Shown here piece after piece: positions 37,537 through 45,326 of a stretch of DNA of 64,000 bases; position 1 is the first letter of the stretch, and each line of letters opens with the position of its first letter. The translations under genes were made by a program, and so were the position numbers. The stretch spans positions 744,001 to 808,000 of the forward strand of contig CAVZZP010000002.1 of NCBI GenBank assembly GCA_963779765.1. The letters are read 5' to 3'. The notes under the pieces were generated by a model, which was given only the letters and a program-made list of their open reading frames with translations, was not told the DNA's origin and made no database searches. The DNA comes from Silicimonas sp963779765 (lineage in GTDB: Bacteria > Pseudomonadota > Alphaproteobacteria > Rhodobacterales > Rhodobacteraceae).

Positions 37537-38684
37537 CGGAACTGCATTCCTTCCGGGTTGAACGTCATTTCAATGTCGCGCCATTCGGCGAACTTTTCCA
37601 CCGGTAGCGGGAAGCCTCTGGCGCCGCAGCGGATGATCGCGCGTCGTGCCGCCTCGAAGGCCTGCTGAGCGCCGGACTGCGTGCCGCCCGAAAACGACAC
37701 GAGCCGGATGGACGAACCGATGGGCTTGCCGGATTGTTCCATCTCGACGCCGACGATCACCGTGGTGCCAAGCGCCTCGGTCGAAAGGCTGCCGACGTTC
37801 CAGCAATTGCCGACCGCCACGCGAAGTGCGTCTTTCTCGCCTCCCGTCAGCGGCGGACCGCTTCGGGTAGGTTGTTCGGCCGGGGCGTCTGGCTGGTCGT
37901 TGGCCTGCGACACCGCGTCAGCGATGGCATCGGCGAGCGGATCGGCGGGCTCGGGCGTCTCGGTCGCCTGCTCGACGGGCTGTTCCACAGGCTCCGGCGG
38001 CGTTTCGGGCTCGGCAGTCCGGACCGGGACAGGCGGCCTCGTGCGAGGACGGCGGGAGCTGGCGGGCGCGTATTCCTGCTCTTCCTCCGCCTCGGTCACG
38101 ATGCGATCGGACGCAGCCTCGGGCGCGGCGGGCGTCTCCTCTTCGACAACCTCCTCGGGAGGCGCTTCCTCGTCGGGAGCCACATCTTCGACCGCCTCGG
38201 GCGCGACTTCGGCCTCGGGAGGCGGCGCTACCTGCGGGATCGGCGCAACCCGCGGCGCAGGCGCGGCGACGGCGTCCTGTTCCAAAGATGTGCCGTCCTG
38301 CTCGGCCGGAGGCGCAGGGACCGGAGGCGTGGAGTCCACGATGACCGCATCCGGCACGATGGCTTCGGGCACTTCTGCCGGAGGCGTCTCGGGCACGTCC
38401 GGCATCTCGACCGGTTCGGGCGTCGAGACCTGAGGCGCGCTGTCCTCGGCCGGCGCCTCGGGGGCGGCTTCGGCTTCGGGCGCCGCGACGTCGGGCGCGT
38501 CGGTCAGCGTCTCGGGCGCGCCACCGGGCAGCGCGAGGGCCGCGAACTCCTCCTCGGAGACCACGGAAACCTCGGAAATGCTAACAGGTTCGGCGAAGCG
38601 GTCGCCAACGAACATTCCCCCGAACAGGAGGACCAGGATCGCGACCAGGTGGCCTGTCCCGGAGATGTAATACCCCACGCGCAA
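37533..38684 (-). CDS. tolA: Tol-Pal energy-coupling protein TolA, Pro/Glu-rich type
   Basis: A 383-residue inner-membrane protein spanning the periplasm to reach TolB/Pal. One N-terminal transmembrane helix (about residues 8-27, GHLVAILVLLFGGMFVG) is followed by a long region of about 220 residues dominated by Pro, Glu, Ala and Val instead of the Lys/Ala-rich helix of E. coli TolA, then a C-terminal domain from TGGEKDALRVAVGNCWNVG. That end carries the TolA/TonB-like fold, with VIVGVEMEQSGKPIG. Such acidic linkers are usual in alphaproteobacteria. Overlaps tolB. Confidence 0.9.
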   Translation of the reverse strand: MRVGYYISGTGHLVAILVLLFGGMFVGDRFAEPVSISEVSVVSEEEFAALALPGGAPETLTDAPDVAAPEAEAAPEAPAEDSAPQVSTPEPVEMPDVPETPPAEVPEAIVPDAVIVDSTPPVPAPPAEQDGTSLEQDAVAAPAPRVAPIPQVAPPPEAEVAPEAVEDVAPDEEAPPEEVVEEETPAAPEAASDRIVTEAEEEQEYAPASSRRPRTRPPVPVRTAEPETPPEPVEQPVEQATETPEPADPLADAIADAVSQANDQPDAPAEQPTRSGPPLTGGEKDALRVAVGNCWNVGSLSTEALGTTVIVGVEMEQSGKPIGSSIRLVSFSGGTQSGAQQAFEAARRAIIRCGARGFPLPVEKFAEWRDIEMTFNPEGMQFR

Positions 38685-38691
38685 CGCGCCC

Positions 38692-39156
38692 TCACCTGCC
38701 GTCGAGCTTCGGCCCGCCGGTGTCGGTCACGAGGCCGATGTTGGTGATGCCGGCGGCATTCAGGGCCCCCATCACCGTCACCACGCGGGCATATGGGATT
38801 GCGCCATCAGCGCGCAGAAAGACCTTGTCCGTCGTCCGTTCGGCAAGGATGGACTGAAGGCGCGGGATGATCTCTTCGTCCGACACCTCGGTCGTCTGGA
38901 TCATCGTCACCCCATCTGCGGTCAGCGTGACCGCAAGCGGCTCTTCACGCTCGGTCGGAAGCGATGGTGCGGCGGTCTTGGGAAGCTCGACCGGCACGCC
39001 CACGGTCTGCAGCGGGGCCGCCACCATGAAGATGATGAGAAGGACCAGCATCACGTCGACGAAGGGCGTGACGTTGATCTCGGACATCTGCCGCGCGCGG
39101 CGACGCCGCCGACGCCCGCCGCCACCGCCGTCCGACTGGATGACACCGGCCCCCAT
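38692..39156 (-). CDS. tolR: Tol-Pal biopolymer transport protein TolR
   Basis: A 154-residue ExbD/TolR-family protein with one transmembrane helix (TPFVDVMLVLLIIFMVA) that carries the proton-conducting Asp. The cytoplasmic tail begins MGAGVIQSDGGGGGRRRRRRARQ, followed by the DTSEINVT-like MSEINVTPF, and a periplasmic domain with VFLRADGAIPYARVVTVMGAL. The start shares a base with the tolQ stop and the gene ends 7 bases before tolA. Confidence 0.95.
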   Translation of the reverse strand: MGAGVIQSDGGGGGRRRRRRARQMSEINVTPFVDVMLVLLIIFMVAAPLQTVGVPVELPKTAAPSLPTEREEPLAVTLTADGVTMIQTTEVSDEEIIPRLQSILAERTTDKVFLRADGAIPYARVVTVMGALNAAGITNIGLVTDTGGPKLDGR

Positions 39157-39854
39157 CAGGCGGCGTCCAGTTGGCGCGACAGGATCGTCGCGAACTCGTC
39201 GGCGAAGCTTTCATAACTCGCGATGATGCGATCGCTGTCGGATGACAGCTTGTTGTAGAAAATGACCGCCGGGATGGCCGCGAAAAGGCCAAGGCCCGTC
39301 GCCAGCAGCGCCTCGGCGATGCCGGGCGCCACGACGGCAAGGTTGGTGGACTGCTGTTGACCGATCTCGACGAAGGCGTTCATGATGCCGATGACGGTTC
39401 CGAAGAGCCCCACGAATGGCGCGGTGGACCCGATCGTGGCCAGAAGGGGCAAGCCGCGTTGCAGGTCCTCGGCTTCTTTCTGGATAGCAACATCCATCGA
39501 GCGGTCGATGCGCATGGATGCGCCGCCGATGGCCCCGCCGTCCTGCCTGTGCGACCTTCGCCACTCGGTCATGCCCGCGACGAAGACGCGCTCGGTGCGT
39601 CCCGTGGGCGCGGGGCCGGTGTCGTCGTAAAGCGAATCCAGAGGCTCGCCCGACCAGAAGGCTTCCTCGAAGACCCGCGTCTCGCGCCGGGCGCGGGCAT
39701 ACTGGCGATGCTTGTTGATGATCGTCGCCCAGCCCCAGAACGAGGCGACGAGCAGCAGGAGCATAACAAGCTTCACGGTCAGGGTGGCGCGTGCGAACAA
39801 CGCCCACATGGAGAAATCAATCTCCTGCGCCAGCGCAAGGGTTTCGGTTTCCAT
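39156..39854 (-). CDS. tolQ: Tol-Pal proton channel protein TolQ
   Basis: A 232-residue ExbB/TolQ-family integral membrane protein. Three helices: about 15-40 (LTVKLVMLLLLVASFWGWATI), 135-160 (LLATIGSTAPFVGLFGTVIGIMNAF) and 175-200 (IAEALLATGLGLFAAIPAVIFYN). It forms the pentameric proton channel with TolR. It heads the tolQRAB run; ybgC, usually first in this operon, is separated by a small gene on the other strand. A weak -10-like CATAAT lies at 39880-39885 on the minus strand. Confidence 0.95.
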   Translation of the reverse strand: METETLALAQEIDFSMWALFARATLTVKLVMLLLLVASFWGWATIINKHRQYARARRETRVFEEAFWSGEPLDSLYDDTGPAPTGRTERVFVAGMTEWRRSHRQDGGAIGGASMRIDRSMDVAIQKEAEDLQRGLPLLATIGSTAPFVGLFGTVIGIMNAFVEIGQQQSTNLAVVAPGIAEALLATGLGLFAAIPAVIFYNKLSSDSDRIIASYESFADEFATILSRQLDAA

Positions 39855-40030
39855 AGCTCTGCTCTCTTACGGCCCTTGGATTATGGTTCTTGGGCCCCTC
39901 GTTTGGAGAAGACCTTACCGGAATGCCAGAGGATATGCCATATCAAGCAGGCTTCCGCGCATGGGTCCGCCGGCACGCTCACGACGCCGGCACGTCCTGC
40001 GGGCGCGAGCCAGACACGAAGGAACGTCCG

Positions 40031-40234
40031 ATGTCCGAACCCGTGAAGGGCCCTGCCTCCTACTTCCCGTCAATCGAGAAGAAATACGGCAAGCCCGTCG
40101 ATCACTGGCTGTCGCTGATCTCAGGGCGCCCTGAGGAAAAGCACATGGAAACGGTCAACTGGCTGAAATCCGAACACGGGCTGGGACATGGTCACGCCAA
40201 CGCGCTGGTGGCCTACGCGAGGTCGAAGACCTAA
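40031..40234 (+). CDS. DUF4287 domain protein, inserted between ybgC and tolQ
   Basis: A 67-residue protein of the DUF4287 family: SYFPSIEKKYGKPVDHWLSLI, then HMETVNWLKSEHGLGHGHANALVAY. The family has a small all-helical domain often found with DUF5655; function unknown, sometimes linked to restriction-like proteins. AAGGAA precedes ATG 40031. Its position, on the opposite strand between ybgC and tolQ, interrupts the usual ybgC-tolQ arrangement. Its stop overlaps the ybgC stop. Confidence 0.82.
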   Translation: MSEPVKGPASYFPSIEKKYGKPVDHWLSLISGRPEEKHMETVNWLKSEHGLGHGHANALVAYARSKT

Positions 40235-40659
40235 CCCAGCCGCCCCGTCAGCGTGGCTGGCAGGCGGACCGCACGGCCTCTCTCGTCCAGAGCCACAAGC
40301 GTCACCATCGCGACGAAGAGTACCGCATCTGCCCGCGTGACGTCCTGACGCAGGACGATCCTCGCCCGCGTTAAGGAGGCGACCGAAGTCCGGACCACCA
40401 GTTCGTCGTCGAAGCGCGCGGGCGACAGGTAGTCCGCCTCGACGCGCCTGACCGCGAAGACGATCCCCGCCTCGGCCTTCAACGTCATCTGATCGATGCC
40501 AAGGCCCCGCACCCATTCGGTGCGCGCGCGCTCGATGAACTTCAGGTAGTTTGCATAATAGACGATCCCGGCAAGGTCAGTGTCCTCGTAGTAGACGCGC
40601 AGCGGCCAGCAATGGACATCGGCGCTGCCCTGTCCCGCGATCACCCTGCCTTCAGTCAT
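40231..40659 (-). CDS. ybgC: Tol-Pal associated acyl-CoA thioesterase YbgC
   Basis: A 142-residue hotdog-fold thioesterase: WPLRVYYEDTDLAGIVYYANYLKF with the catalytic Asp and the YYxNYLxxxERAR segment (FIERARTEWVR). It acts on short or medium acyl-CoA or ACP and interacts with phospholipid synthesis in E. coli. The DUF4287 gene lies between it and tolQ. It follows the 40656-41297 gene with an ATGA overlap, so it may be translated in an operon with that gene. Confidence 0.93.
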   Translation of the reverse strand: MTEGRVIAGQGSADVHCWPLRVYYEDTDLAGIVYYANYLKFIERARTEWVRGLGIDQMTLKAEAGIVFAVRRVEADYLSPARFDDELVVRTSVASLTRARIVLRQDVTRADAVLFVAMVTLVALDERGRAVRLPATLTGRLG

Positions 40660-41297
40660 GTCGAAGACGCTTTCGCGCCTCGATGGCCGATCCTCGCCGC
40701 AAGGCGAAGCGCATGGCTCGGATCGGTCGATGCCTCAGGCATCGCGGGATCGTAGGCGGCTCGAACGATGGCGGCGACATCAGGCCGGAGCATGACCTTG
40801 CCCGAGACGTTGGCCAGCGGACCCTTTCCGTCGAACGCATCGTCGGACCACAGGAGGATCGCCTGCACCGTCTCCGACAACGCGATGTCCTCGGCCGGCA
40901 CCTCGGCGAGCGCCGGGTCCATGCGCAGGAACAGGAAGACGGCGCGGATCGCCCCCGCTTCATCGAAGCGGAACAGACGATAGCGGTTGGCCTCAGCCTT
41001 TTCGAGTCGCGCAAGCAGGGACGACAAATCAGGGACGAGCCGGTCTAGATCCGGGACAGAATCTAACTCCCCCCACTCGCGCACGAAGAAGATGAAGAGG
41101 TTCGCGCCAAGCTCGGGGTCTCTGTCGGACATCCTGTGCCCGGCCAATGCCACGACAGCCTCGACGGCACCCTTGATGACTGGCAGCGTTACGTCCTCGA
41201 CCCCGAAGACCACCGGCACGATCGGGCGTCCCCACCGCGCGAAGCGGTAGCTGCCGTCGGGATGGGTGAAGGCGCGGGCGACGGGTCCGTGGTCCAT
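40656..41297 (-). CDS. conserved hypothetical protein upstream of ybgC
   Basis: A 213-residue protein, mostly helical, with no signal peptide or clear domain that I can name. Recognisable sequence features are the opening HGPVARAFTHPDGSYRFARWGRP, ANLFIFFVREWGEL, and FRFDEAGAIRAVFLFLRMD. The start at 41297 is the first in-frame ATG after a long antisense-like open stretch; the frame is open farther upstream but that part reads as shadow sequence. The stop overlaps the ybgC start as ATGA. The pairing suggests co-expression; function unknown. Confidence 0.65.
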   Translation of the reverse strand: MDHGPVARAFTHPDGSYRFARWGRPIVPVVFGVEDVTLPVIKGAVEAVVALAGHRMSDRDPELGANLFIFFVREWGELDSVPDLDRLVPDLSSLLARLEKAEANRYRLFRFDEAGAIRAVFLFLRMDPALAEVPAEDIALSETVQAILLWSDDAFDGKGPLANVSGKVMLRPDVAAIVRAAYDPAMPEASTDPSHALRLAARIGHRGAKASST

Positions 41298-41323
41298 GCC
41301 CCGCCCTAGCGCATCGCGCCCGC

Positions 41324-41947
41324 TCAGGGAAGGTAGTCGTCCCGCCACTTCAGCACCACGTTGAACGAGACGGAAATCCGCGGCTCTCGCGACAGGTTCA
41401 CATGCACCATGTGATGCAGGAAGGCGGGCCAGATCAGCATCTGTCCGGCCCTGGGAAGGATGCGGTGCTCGGGGTCGACCTGAGGATCGTTCCGGATCGC
41501 CAGCATGTTCGCCTGCGGGCGTGGATCGAAAAAGCTGATCGCGTTCGGCGTCCGGTCGTCGCGTCCCGGCGGGGCGTCCTGACCTTCCGGCACCCGGACG
41601 TAATAGGTGCCGGACAGCCAGGAGTGCGGGTGGTTGTGCAGGTCGTGGTAGTCGCCGAAGCGGTTGAGGTTCGCCCAGGCCTGGACGCGGAACTCGACGG
41701 GATAGTCGACGCCGGTGCCCCGCGCATAGTCGGCCACCGCCCTCTCGACGCAGGACCGCAGCCATTGGGTCGCCGGATGCGGTTGTGCAAGGAAATCCCC
41801 CGCTAGATAGTCGGTGGTCATGTCCGCCCGCGCACCGTCAATCTGCGCAATCAGATCGGCGAGGACGGAGTTCGCCTCGGTCGCGCCGGGCAGGTCGACC
41901 GACATGAGGTGCGTGGGCCAGAGGGCCTTGAACTCGGGTGCCGCCAT
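41324..41947 (-). CDS. 2OG-Fe(II) oxygenase family protein (TIGR02466 type)
   Basis: A 207-residue protein of the TIGR02466/putative 2OG-Fe(II) oxygenase group. The double-stranded beta-helix contains HNHPHSWLSGTYYVR with the His-x-Asp-like iron ligands, ISFFDPRPQ, and MLIWPAFLHHMVHVN with the distal His, followed by RISVSFNVVLK as the basic 2OG-binding end. Small cytoplasmic oxygenase; substrate unknown. It is on the same strand as the YbgC pair with 26 bases between. Confidence 0.82.
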   Translation of the reverse strand: MAAPEFKALWPTHLMSVDLPGATEANSVLADLIAQIDGARADMTTDYLAGDFLAQPHPATQWLRSCVERAVADYARGTGVDYPVEFRVQAWANLNRFGDYHDLHNHPHSWLSGTYYVRVPEGQDAPPGRDDRTPNAISFFDPRPQANMLAIRNDPQVDPEHRILPRAGQMLIWPAFLHHMVHVNLSREPRISVSFNVVLKWRDDYLP

Positions 41948-41969
41948 GATCCCTCCCGCCAGCTTCAGG

Positions 41970-42992
41970 TCAAAGTAGCCTGCCCTGGTCCGGACCGGAA
42001 GGCACTGCCAGCCCCAGGTGCGTCCACGCCCCTTGCGTCAGCATCCGCCCTCGAGGAGTACGCTGAATCAGCCCCTGCTGAAGCAGGAAGGGCTCGATCA
42101 CCTCTTCAATGGCGTCTCGGCTTTCCGAGAGCGCCGCCGACAGGGTTTCCACGCCGACAGGTCCGCCTTGATAATGCTCCGCGATCAACCCGAGATACCG
42201 CCGGTCGGCGCCGTCTAGACCGAGATGATCGACACCGAGCCGCGTCAGCGCGCTATCGGCCAGCTCCCGCGTCAGGACACCATCGCCCTCGACCAGCGCG
42301 AAATCGACGACCCGGCGCAGAAGGCGACCGGCGATGCGCGGCGTGCCCCTGGCGCGTTTTGCGATTTCGCGCGCGCCCCGATCCTCGGCCGAGATGCCCA
42401 AAAGCCGGGCCCCGCGCGTCACGATCTCGAAAAGCTCGTCTTCGGTGTAGAACTGAAGCCGGATCGGGATGCCGAAGCGGTCCCGCAGCGGCGTTGTCAG
42501 AAGGCCAAGACGTGTTGTGGCGCCGACAAGGGTGAAGGGCTGAAGCTCGATCCGAACGGTTCGCGCCGCCGGGCCCTCACCGATCACGAGGTCGAGTTCG
42601 AAGTCCTCGAGCGCCGGATAAAGCACCTCTTCGACCACCGGGTTCAGCCTGTGGATCTCGTCGATGAAGAGCACGTCCCTTGGCTCCAGGTTAGTCAGGA
42701 TCGCCGCGAGGTCGCCCGCTTTCGCCAGCACCGGCCCGCTCGTCATACGGAAGTTCACGCCAAGCTCGCGTGCCACGATCTGCGCCAGCGTCGTCTTCCC
42801 CAGGCCGGGTGGCCCGTGGAATAGGGTGTGATCCATCGCCTCGCCGCGTCGGCGGGCGCTTTCGATAAAGACGCGGAGGTTCGCGCGAGCCTCGGCCTGG
42901 CCGATGAACGCGCCAAGCGTCTGCGGTCGCAACGCGCGGTCGGCATCCTCGGGGCGCGGTTCCGGGCGGACGAGAGGGTCAGGTTCGCTCAC
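41970..42992 (-). CDS. ruvB: Holliday junction branch migration helicase RuvB
   Basis: A 340-residue AAA+ motor that drives Holliday-junction branch migration with RuvA. Walker A is HGPPGLGKTTLAQ near residue 52, Walker B VLFIDEIHRL, sensor GATTRLGLL, and arginine-finger stretch ARGTPRIAGRLLRRV; the C-terminal winged helix has LLQQGLIQRTPRGR. GTG 42992 is preferred as the start because GGAGGAG lies 5-6 bases upstream and it gives the family's N-terminus; ATG 43004 is also in frame. It is 101 bases from ruvA, with a palindrome in the gap. Confidence 0.95.
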   Translation of the reverse strand: MSEPDPLVRPEPRPEDADRALRPQTLGAFIGQAEARANLRVFIESARRRGEAMDHTLFHGPPGLGKTTLAQIVARELGVNFRMTSGPVLAKAGDLAAILTNLEPRDVLFIDEIHRLNPVVEEVLYPALEDFELDLVIGEGPAARTVRIELQPFTLVGATTRLGLLTTPLRDRFGIPIRLQFYTEDELFEIVTRGARLLGISAEDRGAREIAKRARGTPRIAGRLLRRVVDFALVEGDGVLTRELADSALTRLGVDHLGLDGADRRYLGLIAEHYQGGPVGVETLSAALSESRDAIEEVIEPFLLQQGLIQRTPRGRMLTQGAWTHLGLAVPSGPDQGRLL

Positions 42993-43033
42993 CTTCTCCT
43001 CCATCGACTCGCAAATACTTCTGGGCGAGCTCC

Positions 43034-43050
43034 AGGGGGCAGCGCCCCCT
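43034..43050. repeat. GC-rich palindrome AGGGGGC-AGC-GCCCCCT between ruvA and ruvB
   Basis: A perfect 7-base inverted repeat with a 3-base centre, in the ruvA-ruvB gap. Member of the small family with elements at 11029-11042 and 50937-50956. It may form a hairpin that stabilises or separates transcripts; no T run follows. Confidence 0.45.
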
Positions 43051-43093
43051 CGTCCGTCCGCGCTGCCAACAGCGCTATTGTGACGAAGCGGGA

Positions 43094-43744
43094 TCATCCC
43101 TTGGGTGCCAGGCGGCGGAGAGCGGCCCGTATCAGGACCGTGGTATCCGCGTCGGGATCGGCACCCGCCGCCTCGGCCACCGCGCCAGCCGCCTCGCCGG
43201 GCGCATATCCAAGGTTCTGGAGCGCCGACAGCGCCTCGGCCTGTGCAGAGGCATTCACCGGGGCAGCACGGGGGGTGGTCTCGATCACCTCACCGTCGTC
43301 ATCGGGCAGTCGCGGCGCGCTGCCTGTCCCGAGCGCCATCATCGCCGGCGCCTTGCCCTTCAACTCGTTCACCGCCCGCTGCGCGATCTTCGGGCCGACG
43401 CCGGGCGCGGCCTTGATCGCGTTCCAGTCGCCAAGGGCGATGGCGCGGGCCACGCCGTCGGGTCCAAGCGTGCCGAGAATGGCCATGGACGCTTTAGCCC
43501 CGATCCCCTGCACCCCCATCAGAAGCCTGTGCCATTCCTTCTCGACCAATGTCGGAAAGCCGAAGAGTTGCAGCAGATCTTCGCGCACGACCAGTTCGGT
43601 ATAAAGCGCCGCCGCCTCACCCACGGGCGGAAGGCCGGCCAGCGTCCGGTCGCTGACATGGACGACATAACCCACGCCCTTCACGTCGATCAGGACGTGG
43701 TCCATGCCCCTGTGATCGATCCGCCCTGCGATGCGCCCGATCAT
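43094..43744 (-). CDS. ruvA: Holliday junction branch migration complex subunit RuvA
   Basis: A 216-residue DNA-binding protein that forms tetramers on the four-way junction. Domain I begins MIGRIAGRIDHRGMDHVLIDV; domain II contains the two helix-hairpin-helix motifs (GVQGIGAKASMAIL and APGVGPKIAQRAV); domain III is the RuvB-contacting three-helix end (ALSALQNLGYAPGEAAGAV). The start overlaps the ruvC stop by ATGA. Co-transcribed with ruvC. Confidence 0.96.
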   Translation of the reverse strand: MIGRIAGRIDHRGMDHVLIDVKGVGYVVHVSDRTLAGLPPVGEAAALYTELVVREDLLQLFGFPTLVEKEWHRLLMGVQGIGAKASMAILGTLGPDGVARAIALGDWNAIKAAPGVGPKIAQRAVNELKGKAPAMMALGTGSAPRLPDDDGEVIETTPRAAPVNASAQAEALSALQNLGYAPGEAAGAVAEAAGADPDADTTVLIRAALRRLAPKG

Positions 43745-44235
43745 GACCTTACGCCTGCAAGCCGGGCGAGGGTCTGCGAGACATGCGCATGACAAATCGC
43801 GATGGCAAGCGCGTCGGCGGCGTCCGGGCCGGCGATCTCGACCCCCGGCAACTGCATCCGCACCATGTGGTCCACCTGCCGCTTGTCGGCATGACCTACC
43901 CCCACGACGGCCTTCTTCACGGCGTTCGGCGCATACTCTCCCACGACGATCCCGGCGCGCGAGGGCACCAGCATGGCGATGCCGCGGGCCTGCCCCAGCT
44001 TCAGCGTCGCCGCGCCGTCGCGGTTCACGAAGGTCTGCTCCACAGCCGCGGCGTCAGGGGCGAAGCGCGTGAAGACCTCGGTCAGTTCTTCGAAGAGACG
44101 TGCGAGGCGTGCGCCCAGAGCACCCTGCTCGGTCCGGCAGACGCCGTTCGCTACGTGCGACAGACGGGATCCCGAAACATCGACGATCCCCCATCCCAGA
44201 GCCCGCAGCCCCGGATCCAGCCCCATGACGCGCAT
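43741..44235 (-). CDS. ruvC: crossover junction endodeoxyribonuclease RuvC
   Basis: A 164-residue resolvase that cuts Holliday junctions symmetrically. The catalytic acidic residues are visible: Asp in MGLDPGLRALGWG near residue 6, Glu in AVEQTFVN near residue 66 and the pair of Asps in GPDAADALAIAICH near residue 142. ATG 44235 gives the normal start. No alphaproteobacterial SOS box (GTTC-N7-GTTC) was found upstream. Confidence 0.96.
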   Translation of the reverse strand: MRVMGLDPGLRALGWGIVDVSGSRLSHVANGVCRTEQGALGARLARLFEELTEVFTRFAPDAAAVEQTFVNRDGAATLKLGQARGIAMLVPSRAGIVVGEYAPNAVKKAVVGVGHADKRQVDHMVRMQLPGVEIAGPDAADALAIAICHAHVSQTLARLAGVRS

Positions 44236-44585
44236 GTTCCCGCCCTGCTCGTTCGCCTTTTCCCGAGGGAGTAGCACGAAACGCGAACACGGTCCAAGGA
44301 CATTGCGCGAGGCGCGGGCGAGCGTCAAATAACCTGGCTCAAGCGGCAGGGCGCCGAACTGCTTAAATGCGTGGCATTTTGGCACCTGCCGATTGTCGCC
44401 GTTACGCTTCCAATTCTAATCGGTAGGCGTCGCCAAAGCTTCATTTTTTCAAGTTTTGCAACGATCGTCCCACGGCATGAGACTCATGCTCCAAACGCAT
44501 GACGGTCATGCATTTTCTCGTCTTGCTCGAAGTCGAAAACACGCCTAACTGCCCGGCTGCAATTCAACTCCGAAGGACTCTTCCA
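44236..44585. other. 350-base intergenic region between ruvC and the DUF1127 gene
   Basis: Diverging genes on both sides make this a control region. It is less GC-rich than its surroundings, with a T/A-rich stretch near 44440-44460. It contains the tandem palindromes at 44475-44511, described separately, and then CTTGCTCGAAG, possibly part of a promoter, before the gene at 44586. I found no encoded protein or structural RNA. Confidence 0.6.
44475..44511 (+). promoter_or_regulatory. two tandem 15-bp palindromes, predicted dimer-binding operator
   Basis: GCATGAGACTCATGC (44475-44489) and GCATGACGGTCATGC (44497-44511) are both perfect dyads of 7-base arms about a single centre base. They differ at the seventh arm position (G/C against C/G) yet both keep the symmetry. 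Centres are 22 bp apart, about two helical turns. They lie 75-110 bases before the DUF1127 start. Cooperative binding of a dimeric regulator to same-face sites is the simplest reading. Confidence 0.65.
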
Positions 44586-44777
44586 ATGGCCAACGTACAC
44601 GTCTCTCCCGTCGTGACCGGCTTCGGCGACCGCTCCGCCCTCTCGCTCGCGACCCTCGTGTCGCGGCTGATCGCCTGGAACGACGCCCGCCGGACCCGCA
44701 TCATCCTGTCCCGTCTCAGCGCTCACGAGTTGAACGACATCGGCCTGACCCGTGGCGACATCGACCTGATCCGCTGA
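44586..44777 (+). CDS. DUF1127 domain protein
   Basis: A 63-residue protein of the DUF1127 (YjiS-like) family: LSLATLVSRLIAWNDARRTRIILSRL followed by SAHELNDIGLTRGDIDLI, a short Arg-rich helical protein. Some members act in stress response, phosphate or oxidative-stress adaptation or RNA-related regulation. AAGGA precedes the ATG by about 8 bases. The tandem palindrome is upstream and a terminator is directly downstream, so this is a monocistronic unit, probably tightly regulated. Confidence 0.88.
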   Translation: MANVHVSPVVTGFGDRSALSLATLVSRLIAWNDARRTRIILSRLSAHELNDIGLTRGDIDLIR

Positions 44778-44803
44778 ACGCGACCAAGGCTGCGAACAAA
44801 AAG

Positions 44804-44831
44804 AAAGGCCGTGTCCTGCGACACGGCCTTT
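44804..44831. terminator. bidirectional rho-independent terminator
   Basis: AAAGGCCGTGTC (44804-44815) pairs perfectly over 12 bases with GACACGGCCTTT (44820-44831) around a 4-base loop. On the minus strand it is followed by CTTTTTG, and on the plus strand by CCTTG. It serves the convergent DUF1127 gene and the 44878-45225 gene. Confidence 0.88.
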
Positions 44832-44877
44832 CCTTGTGCGACCGAAGAAATTTCGCCGGACGCCTCCGGCATTGGTT

Positions 44878-45225
44878 CTATCGCACGAGGGAACTGAATT
44901 TCTGGGACAACCACAGCGTCAGAGGGTCCGCCACCATCACGAAGGCGCCGCCCTTCTCGATCGCAGAACCCTGCGACAGGGCATCGACACGCTCGGCATA
45001 GGCCGCCGAGCCGATCTGCGAGTGCAGGAAGCCCTTGAACGCCATGAGGACGATTACGACCATCGCCACGCCGCGCAGTGTGCCGCGATTGCCGCGACGC
45101 TTCGGCTTGGCGATGACTAGGCCATCGCTGTTCACCGAGGTGACATAGCCTTGCGAAAGCTTGGAGTGACGCCGACTTATCCGGCGCATCCGGCGATCGA
45201 ATTCTTCAAACTGAGAAGCAGACAT
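44878..45225 (-). CDS. hypothetical single-pass membrane protein
   Basis: A 115-residue protein. The first 50 residues are basic (FEEFDRRMRRISRRHSK, AKPKRRGNRG); a hydrophobic helix (about residues 52-66, GVAMVVIVLMAFKGFL) follows, and the remainder is probably periplasmic. I do not recognise a family. It converges with the DUF1127 gene and shares its terminator. An N-terminal basic and C-terminal domain layout could fit envelope or anchoring roles, but no evidence exists. Confidence 0.65.
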   Translation of the reverse strand: MSASQFEEFDRRMRRISRRHSKLSQGYVTSVNSDGLVIAKPKRRGNRGTLRGVAMVVIVLMAFKGFLHSQIGSAAYAERVDALSQGSAIEKGGAFVMVADPLTLWLSQKFSSLVR

Positions 45226-45326
45226 ATGGCAGGCTCCAGGACGCCGTCATTTGACCCGGCGTCTGTCAGGTATATGCCGGAATGTGGCAGTATTAAGGCG
45301 TAAGTGACCGGAAAGCCTAGACTTCG

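Noticed and set aside
44236..44585. SOS box before ruvC
   Set aside because: I looked for GTTC-N7-GTTC or its complement on both strands and found none.
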